Positions 11,481 through 22,989 are shown, numbered from the stretch's first letter. The stretch is 64,000 nt of DNA from Taudactylus pleione (GCA_031769625.1 JAUIMM010000688.1:67001-131000), one strand, 5' to 3'. The notes: a model not told the origin generated them from the letters alone. Made by a program: numbers and translations.

Positions 11481-11699
11481 GGACTAACCCATCCCTGTTT
11501 CTGTGCTAGTACTGAGTGACCCAGTCAGGGGGCCGTGACCTGCCCAACAGATGCTGCAAAGTCCAAACTTCCTTGCGGGGGTCCTTGGCGAAGACCGGCG
11601 ACGGGTTAGACTCCGCACCCCTGGTTTGGTTCACAGCCTTCTACACATCCGGGACACCAGACGTACAAACCTGTACGTCGGTACCCTAAGGGGTGAGTT
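11481..11699. other. Unassigned GC-richer sequence
   Basis: Contains a short direct repeat near an inverted 'gacgtacaa...ttgtacgtc'-like string at about 11660-11685. It may be the remainder of an LTR-type element, but this is not demonstrable. Confidence 0.3.
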
Positions 11700-11873
11700 T
11701 TTTTAAAATTAAATTTGCAAAAATCTCAAAAAAACTTTTTACACGTTGTCATTATGGGGTATTGTCTGTAGAATTTTGTGGGCAAAAATGAATTTATAAA
11801 ATTTTGGAATAAGGCTGTAACATAACAAAATGTGGGAAAAGTGAAGCGCTGTGAATACTTTCCGGATGCACTG
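11700..11873 (+). mobile_element. Right end of a Tc1-like transposon
   Basis: The stretch runs from an A/T-rich segment through 'acgttgtcattatggggtat' and 'caaaatgtgggaaaagtgaa' to 'gaatactttccggatgcactg', followed by TATA. These are recognisable as the outer end of a Tc1-like family widespread in fish and amphibians (recalled, not searched). The other end and the transposase are absent. Confidence 0.7.
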
Positions 11874-12499
11874 TATATAGGATGTAATTTGCCAGTATAG
11901 AATCAGCCTATGCCATTCTCTCGATGTATGAGATTCCAGCTCCAAGGTGTTGGAGTGGCTCCTGGGAATGAAACCATTGATGTCCTGAGTAGATGATCTG
12001 ACAAGCAAGTTACGTGTTAATAATTTATTTGTACTTTTGCTTTGTAATAGAGGTCTTTTTAACTGATATTTGTTTGTGTGGCTTGACTAACGTCTTTGTA
12101 TTCAATAATCTTATCTCGTTCCACCGAGAACAGACAGTACTGACTGTGTAGCCTGGAGATAACACACTGGGCACTGCAGTGTAGAGTTCCACTAGGACAT
12201 GCCCCTCCCAACTCTACATCTCTCTTCACAGTGTAAATCTGCTCCACCTACAGTACAACATGATTCTGCCAAGATGTTAATGTGATCCTCCTTTTTCTTT
12301 GCCCCCAATGCTAGATCAGCCTCTTTGCCCTGTCCTTATGAGACCATCAGTATGCAGACATCTTACAGAGGGGCCTGGTCTCTTTCTGTTTATATTATGT
12401 TCCTGGCTACGCTAACAGAATACTACAGGAGACATGACTCAGATTGTGGCCACCTCCTGAGGATGACTACCGGGAGGAGGCTGGATAGAAGAGCCCCAA
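11874..12499. other. Unassigned sequence (pre-insertion host DNA)
   Basis: No gene recognised. It provides the left target duplication of the Penelope-like insertion that follows. Confidence 0.4.
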
Positions 12500-12975
12500 C
12501 AGCCATTTACACTGTAAAAAGGTAATGTACAACACTGCGCTTGTATATTTAAAGCAGCTCATTAAATTATAATCATAAAGGAATGGTGGTTATGAGCGCT
12601 AGTGGATCTAAATAAAACTATATACTAGTGGCACCTGTAAAGAAAATTATTATGTTAGTAAACAATGTTTATAGCTCCTTTTTCAGGATTTGGTTTGTAA
12701 GGTGAAGTCCGGTTTCAAGTGTATTAAATGCCGTTTGCTGTAAACCCTGAAACTGTCCCTAGCTTTCCCTCCAATGGGCAGTCTCTGCGGGACAGGTCCG
12801 GGCTATGATGGTTTGTTGGTGGAGCTAAGCCTGGCCTTGGTTTTTGCTCCACGTGTGCCGCTGGCGTCTGGCCGAGTGCGGCCGCAATTTATGACATCAG
12901 CGGGATGCAGCGGGCAATGTGAGCGGCTTCCCAACAGGGGTAGTCCGGTGCCAGATACCAATTACCTTGTTGCCT

Positions 12976-13010
12976 CCAACACGTTTCGTACCGTCCGGTA
13001 CTTTATCAAG
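12976..13010 (-). ncRNA. Hammerhead-ribozyme-like motif in Penelope-like element
   Basis: On the minus strand: TTGATAA, a perfect 5-bp stem GTACC/GGTAC with loop GGAC, then GAAACGTGTTGG. The second core box and stem II are preserved; the first box has two changes from CUGAUGA. Its placement just outside the coding relic of a Penelope-like element matches where hammerheads are known to occur in this group. Confidence 0.6.
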
Positions 13011-13281
13011 GATGGCACTGAGTTCATTTTGGGTCCTTTTTATACCTAAAAAACTTTATTTAATTTTTTATTAAAAACAGGATGTTGTCACCGGAAGTAG
13101 TTCAATAAAAGCGGTAACCATATGTTGTCCTCCATTTTTGAGGATCTTAGTTAAACATTACTAAAAATTAGATTATAAGGTGCCACATAAATATAAACTT
13201 GTGCAAATAAGAATATAAATATATATATTAGGTTAAAATATGACTAATACTAAATTAGTTTAAAAAAAAGGATTTATAAAT

Positions 13282-14015
13282 TCATAAGAAAGCATTTAAT
13301 TCAATATCTATATTAAGACCAGATGGTTGCAGAGTTTTAAGGTCGTAAATCCACATTGTTTCAATTATTTTAAGACCATTGACAATACTGCCACCTCTCC
13401 AGTTTCTATGGATTTTTTGTATAGCTGTGAATTTTAGACCTATTGGGTGTTTTTGATGTACGATCGCAAAGTGGTTTGAAACACTCCGGGTCTGTAGACC
13501 TCTCTTTATATTGTAGATGTGTTCCGCCAGTCTTGTTTTCATCTTTCTCTTAGTTTGACCCACATATTGGAGCCCACAAGGGCATTCCAATAAATATATT
13601 AATTCTTCACTTTCACATGAAGTAAACTCTTTTATTATATATATATTTTCCCGTGATATTGGATTTAAATTCCTGCTTTGGTTTGGTAGTTGTTATTTTT
13701 TGGCTTTTACAAGCTGCACATTTTAGACAATAATGATATCCTTTGTTCATAGGTGGGGATTCATGATCCAAAGTAATAAAGCTCTTGTTGCATATTTTTA
13801 GCTTTTCGGTATATAATACGTGGGTTATCAGAGATATATGGATTCAGATCAGTATCCAGCTTGAGTACATGCCAATGTTTCTTTATGAGATCTTCTATGA
13901 CTGTAGTATTGCTGTTGAATTGTGTTGAAATTTTCTTATCTATATTTTTGTCTTTATTTTTATAGGTGATTAACTCTTTTCTCTCAAGTTTTTCTATTTT
14001 GCTTAATTGAATGTC
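13282..14015 (-). pseudogene. Penelope-like protein C-terminus with GIY-YIG domain
   Basis: The 102-codon frame 13282-13590 reads CPCGLQYVGQTKRKMKTRL near its start, which holds the Y-V-G arm of the GIY-YIG fold. Downstream come AEH, RGG, ETMWIYDL and TLQPSGLN, all hallmarks of Penelope-like endonucleases. Upstream on the same strand (about 13810-14010), in other frames, lie HWHVLKLDTDL and NPRIIYRKAKN, matching the region just after the reverse transcriptase in the same family. At least two frameshifts and several stops separate these blocks. The polymerase core (RT motifs) is absent, so this is a dead 5'-truncated copy. The nuclease would nick target DNA for reverse transcription in an intact element. 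Confidence 0.9.
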
Positions 14016-14539
14016 TAACTCAAAAAGGAGCTATAAACATTGTTTACTAACATAATAATTTTCTTTACAGGTGCCACTAGTATATAGTTTTATTTAGATC
14101 CACTAGCGCTCATAACCACCAGCCATTTACACTGATTAAGGAGACTGGATAAAAAGAGAATATACCATCGATGGTACCTGACCCCTGAAAATATGTCAAA
14201 TTTTTTCATCTTTTATATATAATATGTATTATAAACAGGGCTGCATCAGAAATTGTGGGGCTCCTTTCCCTGCTACCTTATTATCAGAGCTCCTGATAAT
14301 AAGGGTGCGTCCCTTGCGATAACAGGGAAGCCCTGCGGTGCTATGTGACAGCCGGGCACAGACAGTCCTTTGTACGTGTGACCTGTGTTATGGTGATTTG
14401 TTACTGCTCCATACAGACATTACTGACCATACTATCATCTAGACAGCTCACACCCATTCCATGTGCATTCCACTGACTTTGGCAGCAACACATTGTCCAC
14501 AATACAACACAGCACAACCTACAGGGGGGGTTTTAATAA

Positions 14540-14880
14540 ACCACATCCTAAAAATGCCTCTATAGGCAAACTGAAAGGGATCAAAATCAGCAGGAAAATT
14601 AAACTTAATCTGTTGCAACACCTGATGCAGAGATGTTAGAGCGTTGGGACGGTAATCATTTAGGTGTGCCACGTTTTTGGGAGAGACAATAGTGGTTGCT
14701 TTAAAGCACTTGGGGACCAGACCGTGAGCTAGAAAGTAATATAATGTAAAAATCTCACTTAACTGCTAAAAACACTCTCCAAGAACCTTTCCGTGAATCC
14801 CATCCACAGCTGCAGCTTTACCAAGAGTAACACTGCGCAGGAACTCCAAAGCTGCCGATTCCTCTAGCACTAACGGTAAT
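14540..14880 (-). pseudogene. LINE reverse-transcriptase relic
   Basis: Minus-strand reading gives KAAAVDGIHGKVL, then HGLVPKCFKATTIVSP, then HLNDYRPNALTSL and DPFQFAYRG. These are the consecutive 'K-A-x-G-x-D-G-I', 'N-D-Y-R-P' and 'D-P-x-Q-F-A-Y-R' blocks of the N-terminal half of non-LTR retrotransposon reverse transcriptases. One in-frame stop lies between the first and second blocks. The catalytic YADD part is missing. A CR1/Rex-like clade is likely but not provable from this fragment. Confidence 0.82.
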
Positions 14881-14907
14881 TCCACAGGCTGAACCTTCTG
14901 GGTCTAA

Positions 14908-15140
14908 AGCTGGGTACACACTGATAGATATATCTATAGTACATCAGCGGGTGTGTACAGCCAATATGTCTGTGAACAATGTCGTTCACAAACACATCTG
15001 ATCTGCTGTGCAGCACAGGGCCTAATGATATAGAAACCCGGCCCTGCCCGCCAAAGTGGCCAGCTGTGTTGGCTTTCCGGACATCTCCGGGGGAGCAGAT
15101 AATAAATGTCGGTAAGTATTACATAACAATCACACATAAG
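14908..15140. mobile_element. Fragment of 'tacacac' MITE family D
   Basis: Begins 'aaagctgggtacacactgat' with 'agatatatctat', then 'gggtgtgtacagccaat'. The same signature occurs at 34480-34829, 44088-44300 and 46050-46290. Boundaries are uncertain. Confidence 0.55.
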
Positions 15141-15239
15141 TCCTGGGAGGCTGTTAGAGGGGCTTCCCTGTTATCGCAAGGGACGCACCCTACAGCGTCA
15201 TCAGGAGCTCTGATAATAAGGTAGCAGGGAAAGTTTATA

Positions 15240-15640
15240 ATACATGCTGCTGCTGTATCCTGCCTATCACCATATGTGTACCTGCACCATCACAGCAGCA
15301 CTGCACCATCCTCTGCATAACCCCAGACATATTATATTATCCCTGCAGCACATCTGATGGATCAGCACTATAGGCACAAGGACAGGGTGTAACACACAAC
15401 CACCTGCTGCTGTATCCTGCCTATCACCATATGTGTCCATGCACCATCGCAGCAGCACTGCACCATCCTCTGCATAACCCCAGACATATTATCCCTGCAG
15501 CACATCTGATGGATCAGCACTATAGGCACAAGGACAGGGTGTAACACACAACCACCTGCTGCTGTATCCTGCCTATCACCATATGTGTCCATGCACCATC
15601 ACAGCAGCACTGCACCATCCTCTGTATAACCCCAGACATA
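15240..15640 (+). repeat. About 155-bp tandem repeat, 2.6 units
   Basis: The block 'gctgctgtatcctgcctatc' starts near 15248, 15404 and 15559, followed each time by 'accatatgtgt', 'cagcagcactgcaccatcc' and 'ccccagacatatt'. The first unit has an extra 'atatt'. The overlapping minus-strand open frames are artefacts of the repeat. Confidence 0.93.
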
Positions 15641-17357
15641 TTCTCTCTGCGAGATACGTTAAGTATCCCGAAACAGGGGATGCCGGCGGTTACAAAACCA
15701 GTGCCAGAATCCCAACACTTGTCAGAATCCCAGTGCCAGCAGCCCGACGTAGCTGGGTTGGGGGGAGGCTTAGGGTAAAATAGCCAGGAATGCTATATGT
15801 CCCAGATAGCACATTGGGGCTGATTTTGAGTTGCACAAAAGGTGTCTGTAGTTGCTAATGCCGGTATCCGTACAACTAATGCGGGGATCATGTGTGTAAG
15901 CAGACACTAGTTCCACCCATTGGTTTTATGCTGGCTGCTGCACCCACCATCATTATCAGTGTTGGCACTTGCACCAGCCCCATGCTAGGTACAGGAGATC
16001 TGTCTGACACAGGCCCCTCCCCCATACACACGGCTTAGAGTCACATAGAGCACTTTATACCCGCCCACATCACTCCCACATATCAGGGTGGTTCTGTGTG
16101 ATCACATTATCACTACCCACTTACCGCCCCAAACGCCCTATTTCACGGAAAGACATCCGGACGGTGCCGGTATATGCAACTATCAGCAATTACGTGCCAT
16201 TTAGAGTCACATTTCCTCTTGTTGCTGAGTGGGTGTAACGTGTGGAAGACATTTTGGTGGGCTATAAAGTTGAGCATATACTTTCTGTTATACCTGATGA
16301 ACTCCTGCACTGTCAAAACCTAAACAAAGTGCCCTACACCAATAACAACCCCCTTTGCCAAAACACACTTATTCGTAGGTACTCAGCTGAAAATAATGAA
16401 AATAATAACAGTGCAGGAAGCCCAGGCATCAAAATATAGACATAGGAATGTGACACTCTAAGAACTCATATAGGGAATTACACCTAGTTTCTCAGGTCTC
16501 CCGTCCAGGAATAAACCCAAGCCTTACTGCTTAGATTCCCAAACTAGACAGAGGTCTTTCTAAAGCTAATTGATGTAGTAATACAAATAACACTCCTAAT
16601 AAGTGATTACCGGAATACTCTCCTGCAGTTAACGTCACTGCAAGATAGTAACAAACAAGGGTTTAATTTAGCTACTTAATATTAAGCAGCTAACAAAAGG
16701 GTATGCAGTTAAATTAAGCAATAGTAACAATTCTAGAATGATAATTCAATAAACATGAGATAAATTGCAAAACTCAGCAATTTCTTTAGATATACAGCAA
16801 ACTGCAGGATAAGACATTTCAGAACACATGGACTACCCAGAGTAGTATATAAGCCAGGTGTACATCTGCTAACAATAATATGTAATATAATATATCTAGG
16901 ATACAGATGAAGAAACCAGCAATCTTTCCTAGACAGCTTGCATACAGCTAGTACCAGGGACCAGGCAAAACATGGAATCCTGTGGGAGACTCAGCCAGAA
17001 CAGAACAAGTCACACAGGCCCAAGAGCGAGCACCTTATTAAAACTGCTGGCAAACCAATCACAGTTGTCCAGGCCAACGCCCAGGCTGACATCATGAGAA
17101 CAGGTGAACAAGTCAGCAACCATTCCAAATATTCAGTCTAGTATCGACCAGCTGAGTATAGATATAACACTTTCACAAACGGAAGGAGATTCTGTATACT
17201 GGCGGATATTCACATTTATTTCTGAGCATCAAAAGCACCTGAATCAGGTCCTCTGTATTTATACCTATTTATCATTATTATTAGTAGCAACAACGATACA
17301 TGTCTATCAGCTCATTTTGATTTATTTTCTCGTATGTAAAAAGAGTGAATATGCAAA
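15641..17357. other. Unassigned sequence downstream of the zinc-finger gene
   Basis: No gene recognised. A short GC-rich piece at 15650-15785 shares 'gatgccggcggt' and 'aatcccagtgcc' style strings with the G-rich element family but has no clear ends. The rest, from 15790, is AT-rich and would contain the 3' UTR of the minus-strand zinc-finger gene; no confident polyadenylation site was assigned. Confidence 0.4.
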
Positions 17358-18454
17358 TTAAATTGGTTTCACACCAGTGTGAGTTCTCTGATGTTTAACA
17401 AAAGTTGATTTCTGGGTAAAACATTTCGCACAGTCTGAGCATGTAAATGGTTTCTCACCTGTGTGAATTCTCATATGTATAATGAGATCTGATTTCTGGG
17501 CAAAACATTTGCTACACTCAGGACATGGAAATGGTTTCTCACCTGTGTGAGTTTTCTTATGTCTAACAAGTTGCGATTTGTTAGCAAAACATTTACCACA
17601 TTCAGAACATGGAAATGGTTTCTCACCTGTGTGAGTTTTCTTATGTCTAACAAGTTGTGATTTGTTGGCAAAAGATTTACCACATTCGATACATACTTGT
17701 CTTTCTGTAAAACATGAAAATTTCTCGCATGTGTGAATTTTTTGATGTGTAATTAGAGCCGATTTCTGCTTAAAACATTTCCCACACTCAGAACATGCAA
17801 ATGGCCTCTCACCAGTGTGAGTTCTCTGATGTACAACAAGCTCTGATTTCTGCTTAAAACATTTGCCACACTCAGAACATGGAAATGGTTTCTCATCTGT
17901 ATGAATTCTCTGATGTTTAACAAGAGTGTGTCTCTCTGTAAAACATTTCCCACACTCAGAACATGAAAATAATTTCTCACCTGTATGATATTTTTGATGC
18001 GTAATTAGAGCGGATTTCTGCTTAAAACGTTTACCACACTCAGCACATGGAAATGGCCTCTCACCTGTGTGAGTTCTCTGATGTGCAACAAGATCTGATT
18101 TCTGCTTGAAACATTTGCCACACTCAGAACATGGAAATGGTTTCTCACCTGTGTGAGTTCTCTCATGTATAACAAGATGTGATTTGTATACAAAACATTT
18201 CCCACACTCAGAACAGGGAAGCCTTTTAGCACCTGTAGGAGCTGTACTTTGTGTAGCAATATCTGAGTTATCAGAACAGTCATCAAGATTAGAGGTATCA
18301 GGTGATTTATCTGCACTGTGAAGCAATGGATGTATATTTAGGGTAATGGGGGTTAGTTCTGGATAATCTCGTGTTAAGCTGTTATCTTCCGTTTTAAAAT
18401 CTGGAGACAAAATGAGATCTCCTTCCGAGGTGTTACTGCTTCCGTGTCCATCTG
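17358..18454 (-). CDS. C2H2 zinc-finger terminal exon, ten fingers
   Basis: A single open exon read on the minus strand, stop TAA at 17358-17360. It opens with a frog-style acidic spacer ([19 protein letters not shown] ... [12 protein letters not shown]) and then ten C2H2 fingers joined by [11 protein letters not shown] linkers, giving a sequence-specific DNA-binding nuclear protein. Between fingers six and seven the linker is abnormal ([18 protein letters not shown]): remnants of a further finger appear collapsed there. The acceptor is a tandem CAGCAG (NAGNAG) at 18452-18457, so the exon may start at 18451 or 18454. The preceding exon in the gene is most likely 23756-24152, whose phase-1 donor fits. 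The family commonly acts as transcriptional repressors or retroelement silencers, which is inference here. Target unknown. Confidence 0.93.
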
Positions 18455-19779
18455 CTGGAAACAAATATATGAAAATAGATGTCATTTCCCTCCTATCTCA
18501 TACTATTAGTGAGTTCAAGCTATTCAGTTATTTAATTTCAATGAGCAAATTACAAATACTTTCCTACAATTATACATGTACTTTTAGCAAAATAATGGGA
18601 TTTATGTAGTTTTTCTCTTGTAGTCCAATTTGGAATATGATGTATTAGGTGCTGGTATATTAAGAAACCTGTAAAACTCAGGCTTCTCCACCTAAATACC
18701 CTGAAGACTCCTGGGTGTCACAGTTTTGTCTAACAAAGCCCCTAAAGACAGAATAGAAGCACAGAACTTGGGGGAGAGGAGAAAAACACTGTTCTGGAAT
18801 GAGAAAAACAATCCTAACAAAAAGAACAGTAAAATAACAGATCAGAAACAGAGTGTAAAGTGAAGGCATAAGGGATGCTCCAAAGCTGATCATAAGGTAA
18901 GGCTGCCATCTCTGGTTTACCAACACTTAATATTTGGTAAGGGGTGCACTGAGGATCAAGTGACTGCCCAGCAAAACTGCTTAGCAGAGGCTCCGTACCG
19001 CACCATCCTAGCTGAACACAGCAATCTCTTAGAATGTGCATCAAGGAGTTTAGTTTCCAACCTACTTTCAGCTTGCCCTACAAAAATAACAGCAACTAGT
19101 CCAAACAAAAAGAGGTAGGAAACTTCTTTGTCTCACAGCAATAGATATTCACACCAGAATATATGTAGATATTCCTAACCTGGTGGTAAATCTTGTCCAA
19201 AACCAGTTTTCAAAAGTTGAGTATATTGTGAGCTGCCCTGTCAGAAGCCTTTATAGGCTCCAAAAGCAATGCCGTTAAAAACCAGAGGCAATAAATTATA
19301 GTTATGAAACACAACCTGGTCCTTAAGCTTTAGGGATGTATGCTTCAAAAGCCATGCCGTTATATCCAGCCCCGGTCAACAATGATGATAAAAGAGCCCT
19401 GACTAAGAGATCAGGTATAAGAGGCAGGCACCACAATGTGCCTCTACAACGCAGTGGACATACCTGTTCCAAGAACATTTGGGCCAGCCCTGTGCTATGA
19501 GAATCACTGACACACCCTTTCCTATTGTTGAGGACTTGAGGAAGCATCGCTAAAAGAGGGAACAGGTAGATCAGATGAAAGGTCTATGGAACAGACAGGG
19601 AGTCCACTAAAATGACTGAAGAACAAGGAGTAGAAACACTGCACCCTGTGGTTCAAATGAGATAACATTATAACATCTGTTTGCTCCTGTAGGTCCTTAG
19701 CTTTTGAAAGACCTCCAGATAGGATGACCATGCCCTGGGTAAAAGATTTGCCTACTGAGCATGTGTGCTTCCCAGCTTT
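18455..19779. other. Intron sequence of the zinc-finger gene, no element recognised
   Basis: Open frames on the minus strand show no clear family. The region adjoins a decayed DIRS relic and may be its older continuation. Confidence 0.4.
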
Positions 19780-20215
19780 TTGCATCAGGAAGATGCATGC
19801 TTCAATGTCTAGAACATTTTACTCCACCCAAAGTTTGATCCCACTTATCGTCTCATGCCCAAGGCACACTTATTGTCATCCCATTCGTAATTTTTGAAAG
19901 CCAAACCCATGGCATTGTCAGATTGTACTGGGATTGCCTTTCCTCACAAGCAAGTATTGCCCATAGATCAGAACATTGAAAATCACCCTGAGAATCAGCA
20001 CTTTGATCTGGAGCCATGACAACTCTGGAGTCCAAATCAGAACTGAAGAGTTATGATGAGGTTGATAACGGTCTGCAAGGACTCCAACCTAAACTGTCCA
20101 TCACATTAGGATTTTTAGGGTCTAAATGGCTTCTCCAAGGTAAAACTGTCTGTACTGCCTACAGAAATACCCGTAGTGAAAATGCACCTAGGTTGGAATC
20201 TTAGGCGACCTATAG
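19780..20215 (-). pseudogene. Strongly decayed DIRS-type RNase H relic
   Basis: Minus-strand reading in broken frames gives IKVLILRVIFNVL and VQSDNAMGLAF. These correspond to the 'INILELRAVFNAL' and 'VQSDNATTVAY' RNase H blocks of the DIRS element at 26.6-32.4 kb. Multiple stops and frameshifts mean it is much older than that copy. Confidence 0.6.
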
Positions 20216-20359
20216 TGGAAACCAGGGACTCTGGAAAAGAGGCTGATTGGAGAGGAGAAGACCGGAATACACTCAGGTCCAAACACACAGGAATTGAGAA
20301 CAGGAAAACCAGAAGCAGAGCAAAGGCCTGCAAGCCAGGTGCGTCAGGGTGGGAGCTCT

Positions 20360-22105
20360 GTGTCCCCTATGGAATCAAAAAGGATTTAACAGGTAAGCAC
20401 ATAAATCTCCTTTTCTTCTTCCTCCATAGGGGACACAGGCTTTACGCTGGGACGTCCCAAAGCTACTCCCTTGCTGTAATCACCGGCGATTGTGGCCCCG
20501 CCCCCATGTGATGTCACACAGAGGGGGTGTGGCCTTCACCAGGCCTGCAAATAATGTTATGTATATATCAAAATGTAAACGGAGGCTGTACATGGAGGAC
20601 ACCCTGAAGAAAAGTACGAACATCAGGTAACAGCACAATCTGAAAGAGAACAGAAAGGGCTGAAACCTGCACTTTCAGTGAAGCAAGGTGGAGGCCCAAA
20701 TCTAGCCCAGTCTGCAAAAAGGATAGAATTCGAGTCGGAATTACTTGGGGTTAAAATTCCTGGCCAAACACCAATCAAAATAAGTTCTCCAAACCTGATG
20801 GTAAATCCTAGCTGAAGAGAGCTGACGGGCACTGAGCATAGTGTTAATGACCGACCTGGAGAACCCCTTAGCTCTCAAGACGGATGTCTCAAGAGCCACC
20901 TCGTCAAAGCTAGATGTGCCAATTTCTGGATGAAAGCACAGGCCCTGAGACAGAAGATCTGACCACAGTGGAAGACGCAGAGGAGCGTCGATGGAGAGGC
21001 CCTGAAAATCCTACGGCCTTCGCAGCCAATCGGGAGCCACTAGGATCACTGTGCCGCCCTCTAACTTCAATTTGCGGAGGCTCCGCAGAATCAGAGAGAT
21101 TGGAGGGAAGATGTACAGGAGCTGGAAGGTCAACTGAAGCGCCATAGCGTCCACCAGAAAGGCCCCTGGATCCCTGGTGAGTGAGCAGTACCTCGTAACC
21201 TGATGATTGTGACAGGATGCCATCATGTCAATGTCCAGCAAGCCCCAGCGAAGAACCAGTAGTTGAAAGACGTCCGGATGTAGGGCACATTCACCCGAAT
21301 GGACGTCCCAACGACTTAGGAAGTCCACTTCCCAAATTTGCACCTGGGAATGAAGACCATTGACAGGGACAGAAGATGCCTTTTCGCCCACAGGAGAATA
21401 CGACTGACTTCACTCATGGCGGAGTGCCGTCTGGATGGTTTATGTAGGCTATAGCCATCGTATTGTCGGACTGTACCTGTACTGGGCATTTCCGAAGAAG
21501 AGGCAAAGCCAGACACAGAGCCCTGTAAACCACTCAGAGTTTCAGAATGTTGAGCTTTTTGACCAGACGGGCCACATGCACATCAACTGGGGGAGAAGAC
21601 TCCCATTTAGCCCGATTGGCAGAAGGCAGAGGATAAAAAGAATGCGCTTAGAAACCTAGAAGCGCCTATTAGGGTGGGACCAAGCCTCCACCAAAAGGCC
21701 CTCAAGCCGCGCTGAAGGAAATTCTGAAACGGTCTTCCTTTGACGCTTAAACACCGGAATAGAATAGGATTCAACATCAGAGGCTACCGATACGTTTTCC
21801 TCATGGTCTGAGAAAACCTCAGAGTCTGAATCTATATCAGACAGGGGTGTAGAGCTGTCCCTTTTAGAGGGTCTACGCTCCCTGTCCAGCAAATGTTTGA
21901 AAGATTCTGACACCTGCGCTAAACCCTGACTGCGTAAAGAACTGCTAAAGGAACACCCACAGGGGGAGCGGACCCAGGGGCAGGGGGTATAGGTGGAGGG
22001 GGAGCCTGGGCTGTGTTCATCAAGTTTAACCATGTGCCCAGACTCCAGCTCCCCAACCTATACCCAGCATAACCTGTGCCCCCTATGGAGGAAGAAGAAA
22101 TTACT
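20360..22105 (-). mobile_element. DIRS-like element, internally deleted
   Basis: Inverted ends: 'cttcttcctccatagggg' at 20417-20434 matches 'ccccctatggaggaagaag' at 22079-22097 in reverse. Minus-strand coding relics occur in element order. The gag part is 21656-22033 (LSDIDSDSEVFSDHEENVS, LLVEAWSHPNRRF), RNase H is about 21430-21535 (VQSDNTMAIAYINHPDG), the methyltransferase-like part is 21011-21391 (RWGLLDIDMMAS, LVAPDWLRRP), and the recombinase N-terminus is 20590-20900 (SSARIYHQVW). The reverse transcriptase is gone: gag runs almost directly into RNase H near 21540. It lies in an intron of the zinc-finger gene, in the same orientation. Confidence 0.85.
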
Positions 22106-22487
22106 GTTGCTGAACAGATAAAACACTGGCTTGGAAGATACCACAACCACTTATCAGGCTCATTGCACAAACCCAGCCACAGTGACAAGCAGATTGTACA
22201 ACCACATTGGACAAATTCACACATAATACGGAATGTGGCAAGAAATATTTCCCAACCAGTCACATTGCCCAGCCAGTGTCACAGGACAGGATGCCTCAGT
22301 AGCCAATGACACTATCTAACAAGACAATGCCCTAATACACACACACTGGTGTCCTGGTTACCAGCATGTCCTGTCCATTTATCTTCACAAGTACCCCAGG
22401 TGGACACATAGGCATGTCTCTCACCACTTTCCCTGAGCTAGGTGTAGTGATGTGCTATTCCCTTCCTTATGCCCAATTCCTACTAGT
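22106..22487. other. Intron sequence, nothing recognised
   Basis: No element or exon recognised. Short runs of 'acattg...cccagccagtgtcac' look degenerate-repetitive. Confidence 0.4.
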
Positions 22488-22538
22488 CAGATCTCTGGGC
22501 TGGTAACACACAGTGACATGAAGTGAAGAAGAGAGCAG
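22488..22538 (-). repeat. Separated unit of the 118-bp intronic repeat
   Basis: 'cagatctctgggctggtaac' and 'agtgacatg...gagagcag' match the units at 23120-23615. It is separated from them by the MITE-satellite-MITE block, so that block was probably inserted into, or arose within, this tandem array. Confidence 0.75.
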
Positions 22539-22719
22539 CATATTTACTAAAGTGTGGGGTTTTAGAAGTGAAGATGTTGCTCATAGCAACCAATCAGAAT
22601 CTACTTAACATTTAACTAGCACCTTCTAGAAGATAATAGCTAGAATCTGATTGGTTGCTATGGGCAACATCTCTTCTAAAACTCACTTCTAAAAACTCTC
22701 ACTTTAGTAAATTTACCCC
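22539..22719. mobile_element. Hairpin MITE, family B, copy 2
   Basis: Contains 'gaagatgttgctcatagcaa' and 'gctatgggcaacatctcttc' as arms, ending 'ctttagtaaatttacccc'. It joins the 46-bp satellite directly at 22720, with the same junction as at 41481/41482. Confidence 0.85.
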
Positions 22720-22987
22720 TCGGTGTAGGTTGCTGATCAGTGCATACACCACATACGTAGTGCTCACTCTAGGTGTAGGGTGTTGATCAGTATACCAAAT
22801 ACGTAGTGCTCACTCTTGATGTAGGGTGCTGATCAGTATACCAAATACGTAGTGCTCACTCTAGGTGTAGGGTGCTGATCAGTATACCAAATACGTAGTG
22901 CTCACTCTAGGTGTAGGGTGTTGATCAGTGCATACACCACATACGTAGTGCTCACTCTAGGTGTAGGGTGCTAATCAGTATACCACA
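22720..22987 (-). repeat. Short inverted-orientation array of the 46-bp satellite
   Basis: Five to six units of 'gtgctcactctaggtgtagg' plus 'tgctgatcagtataccaaat', the reverse complement of the unit at 38816-41481. The 50-bp variant with an extra 'tgca' step also occurs. Bounded on both sides by family B MITEs. Confidence 0.92.
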
Positions 22988-22989
22988 TG

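Larger units (their letters stand above)
12515..14119 (-). mobile_element. Penelope-like retroelement, 5'-truncated, inverted ends
   Basis: Flanked by a 15-bp direct repeat CAGCCATTTACACTG (12500-12514 and 14120-14134), the target duplication. The outer segments 12583-12688 and 14024-14119 are inverted copies of each other, running from 'ggtggttatgagcgctagtg' inward to 'tatagctccttttt'. The minus strand encodes the C-terminal part of a Penelope-like protein including a GIY-YIG nuclease domain. A hammerhead-like motif sits at 12976-13010. The reverse-transcriptase core is missing. Penelope-like elements often carry such terminal repeats in direct or inverted arrangement. Confidence 0.92.
14225..15245. 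mobile_element. Foldback-like unit with inverted arms
   Basis: The arm at about 14263-14340, containing 'ccctgctaccttattatcag' and 'gtgcgtcccttgcgataac', is repeated in inverted orientation at 15155-15234. A shorter match 'tgtattataaac' extends both arms outward. Between them lie a LINE reverse-transcriptase relic and a fragment of the 'tacacac' MITE family. It is either a foldback transposon that captured other repeats or an inverted duplication. Confidence 0.7.

Noticed and set aside
12325..12525. Possible exon ending with AAAAG|gtaatg
   Set aside because: The apparent donor lies inside the Penelope-like element just after the target duplication, so it was not part of the original locus.
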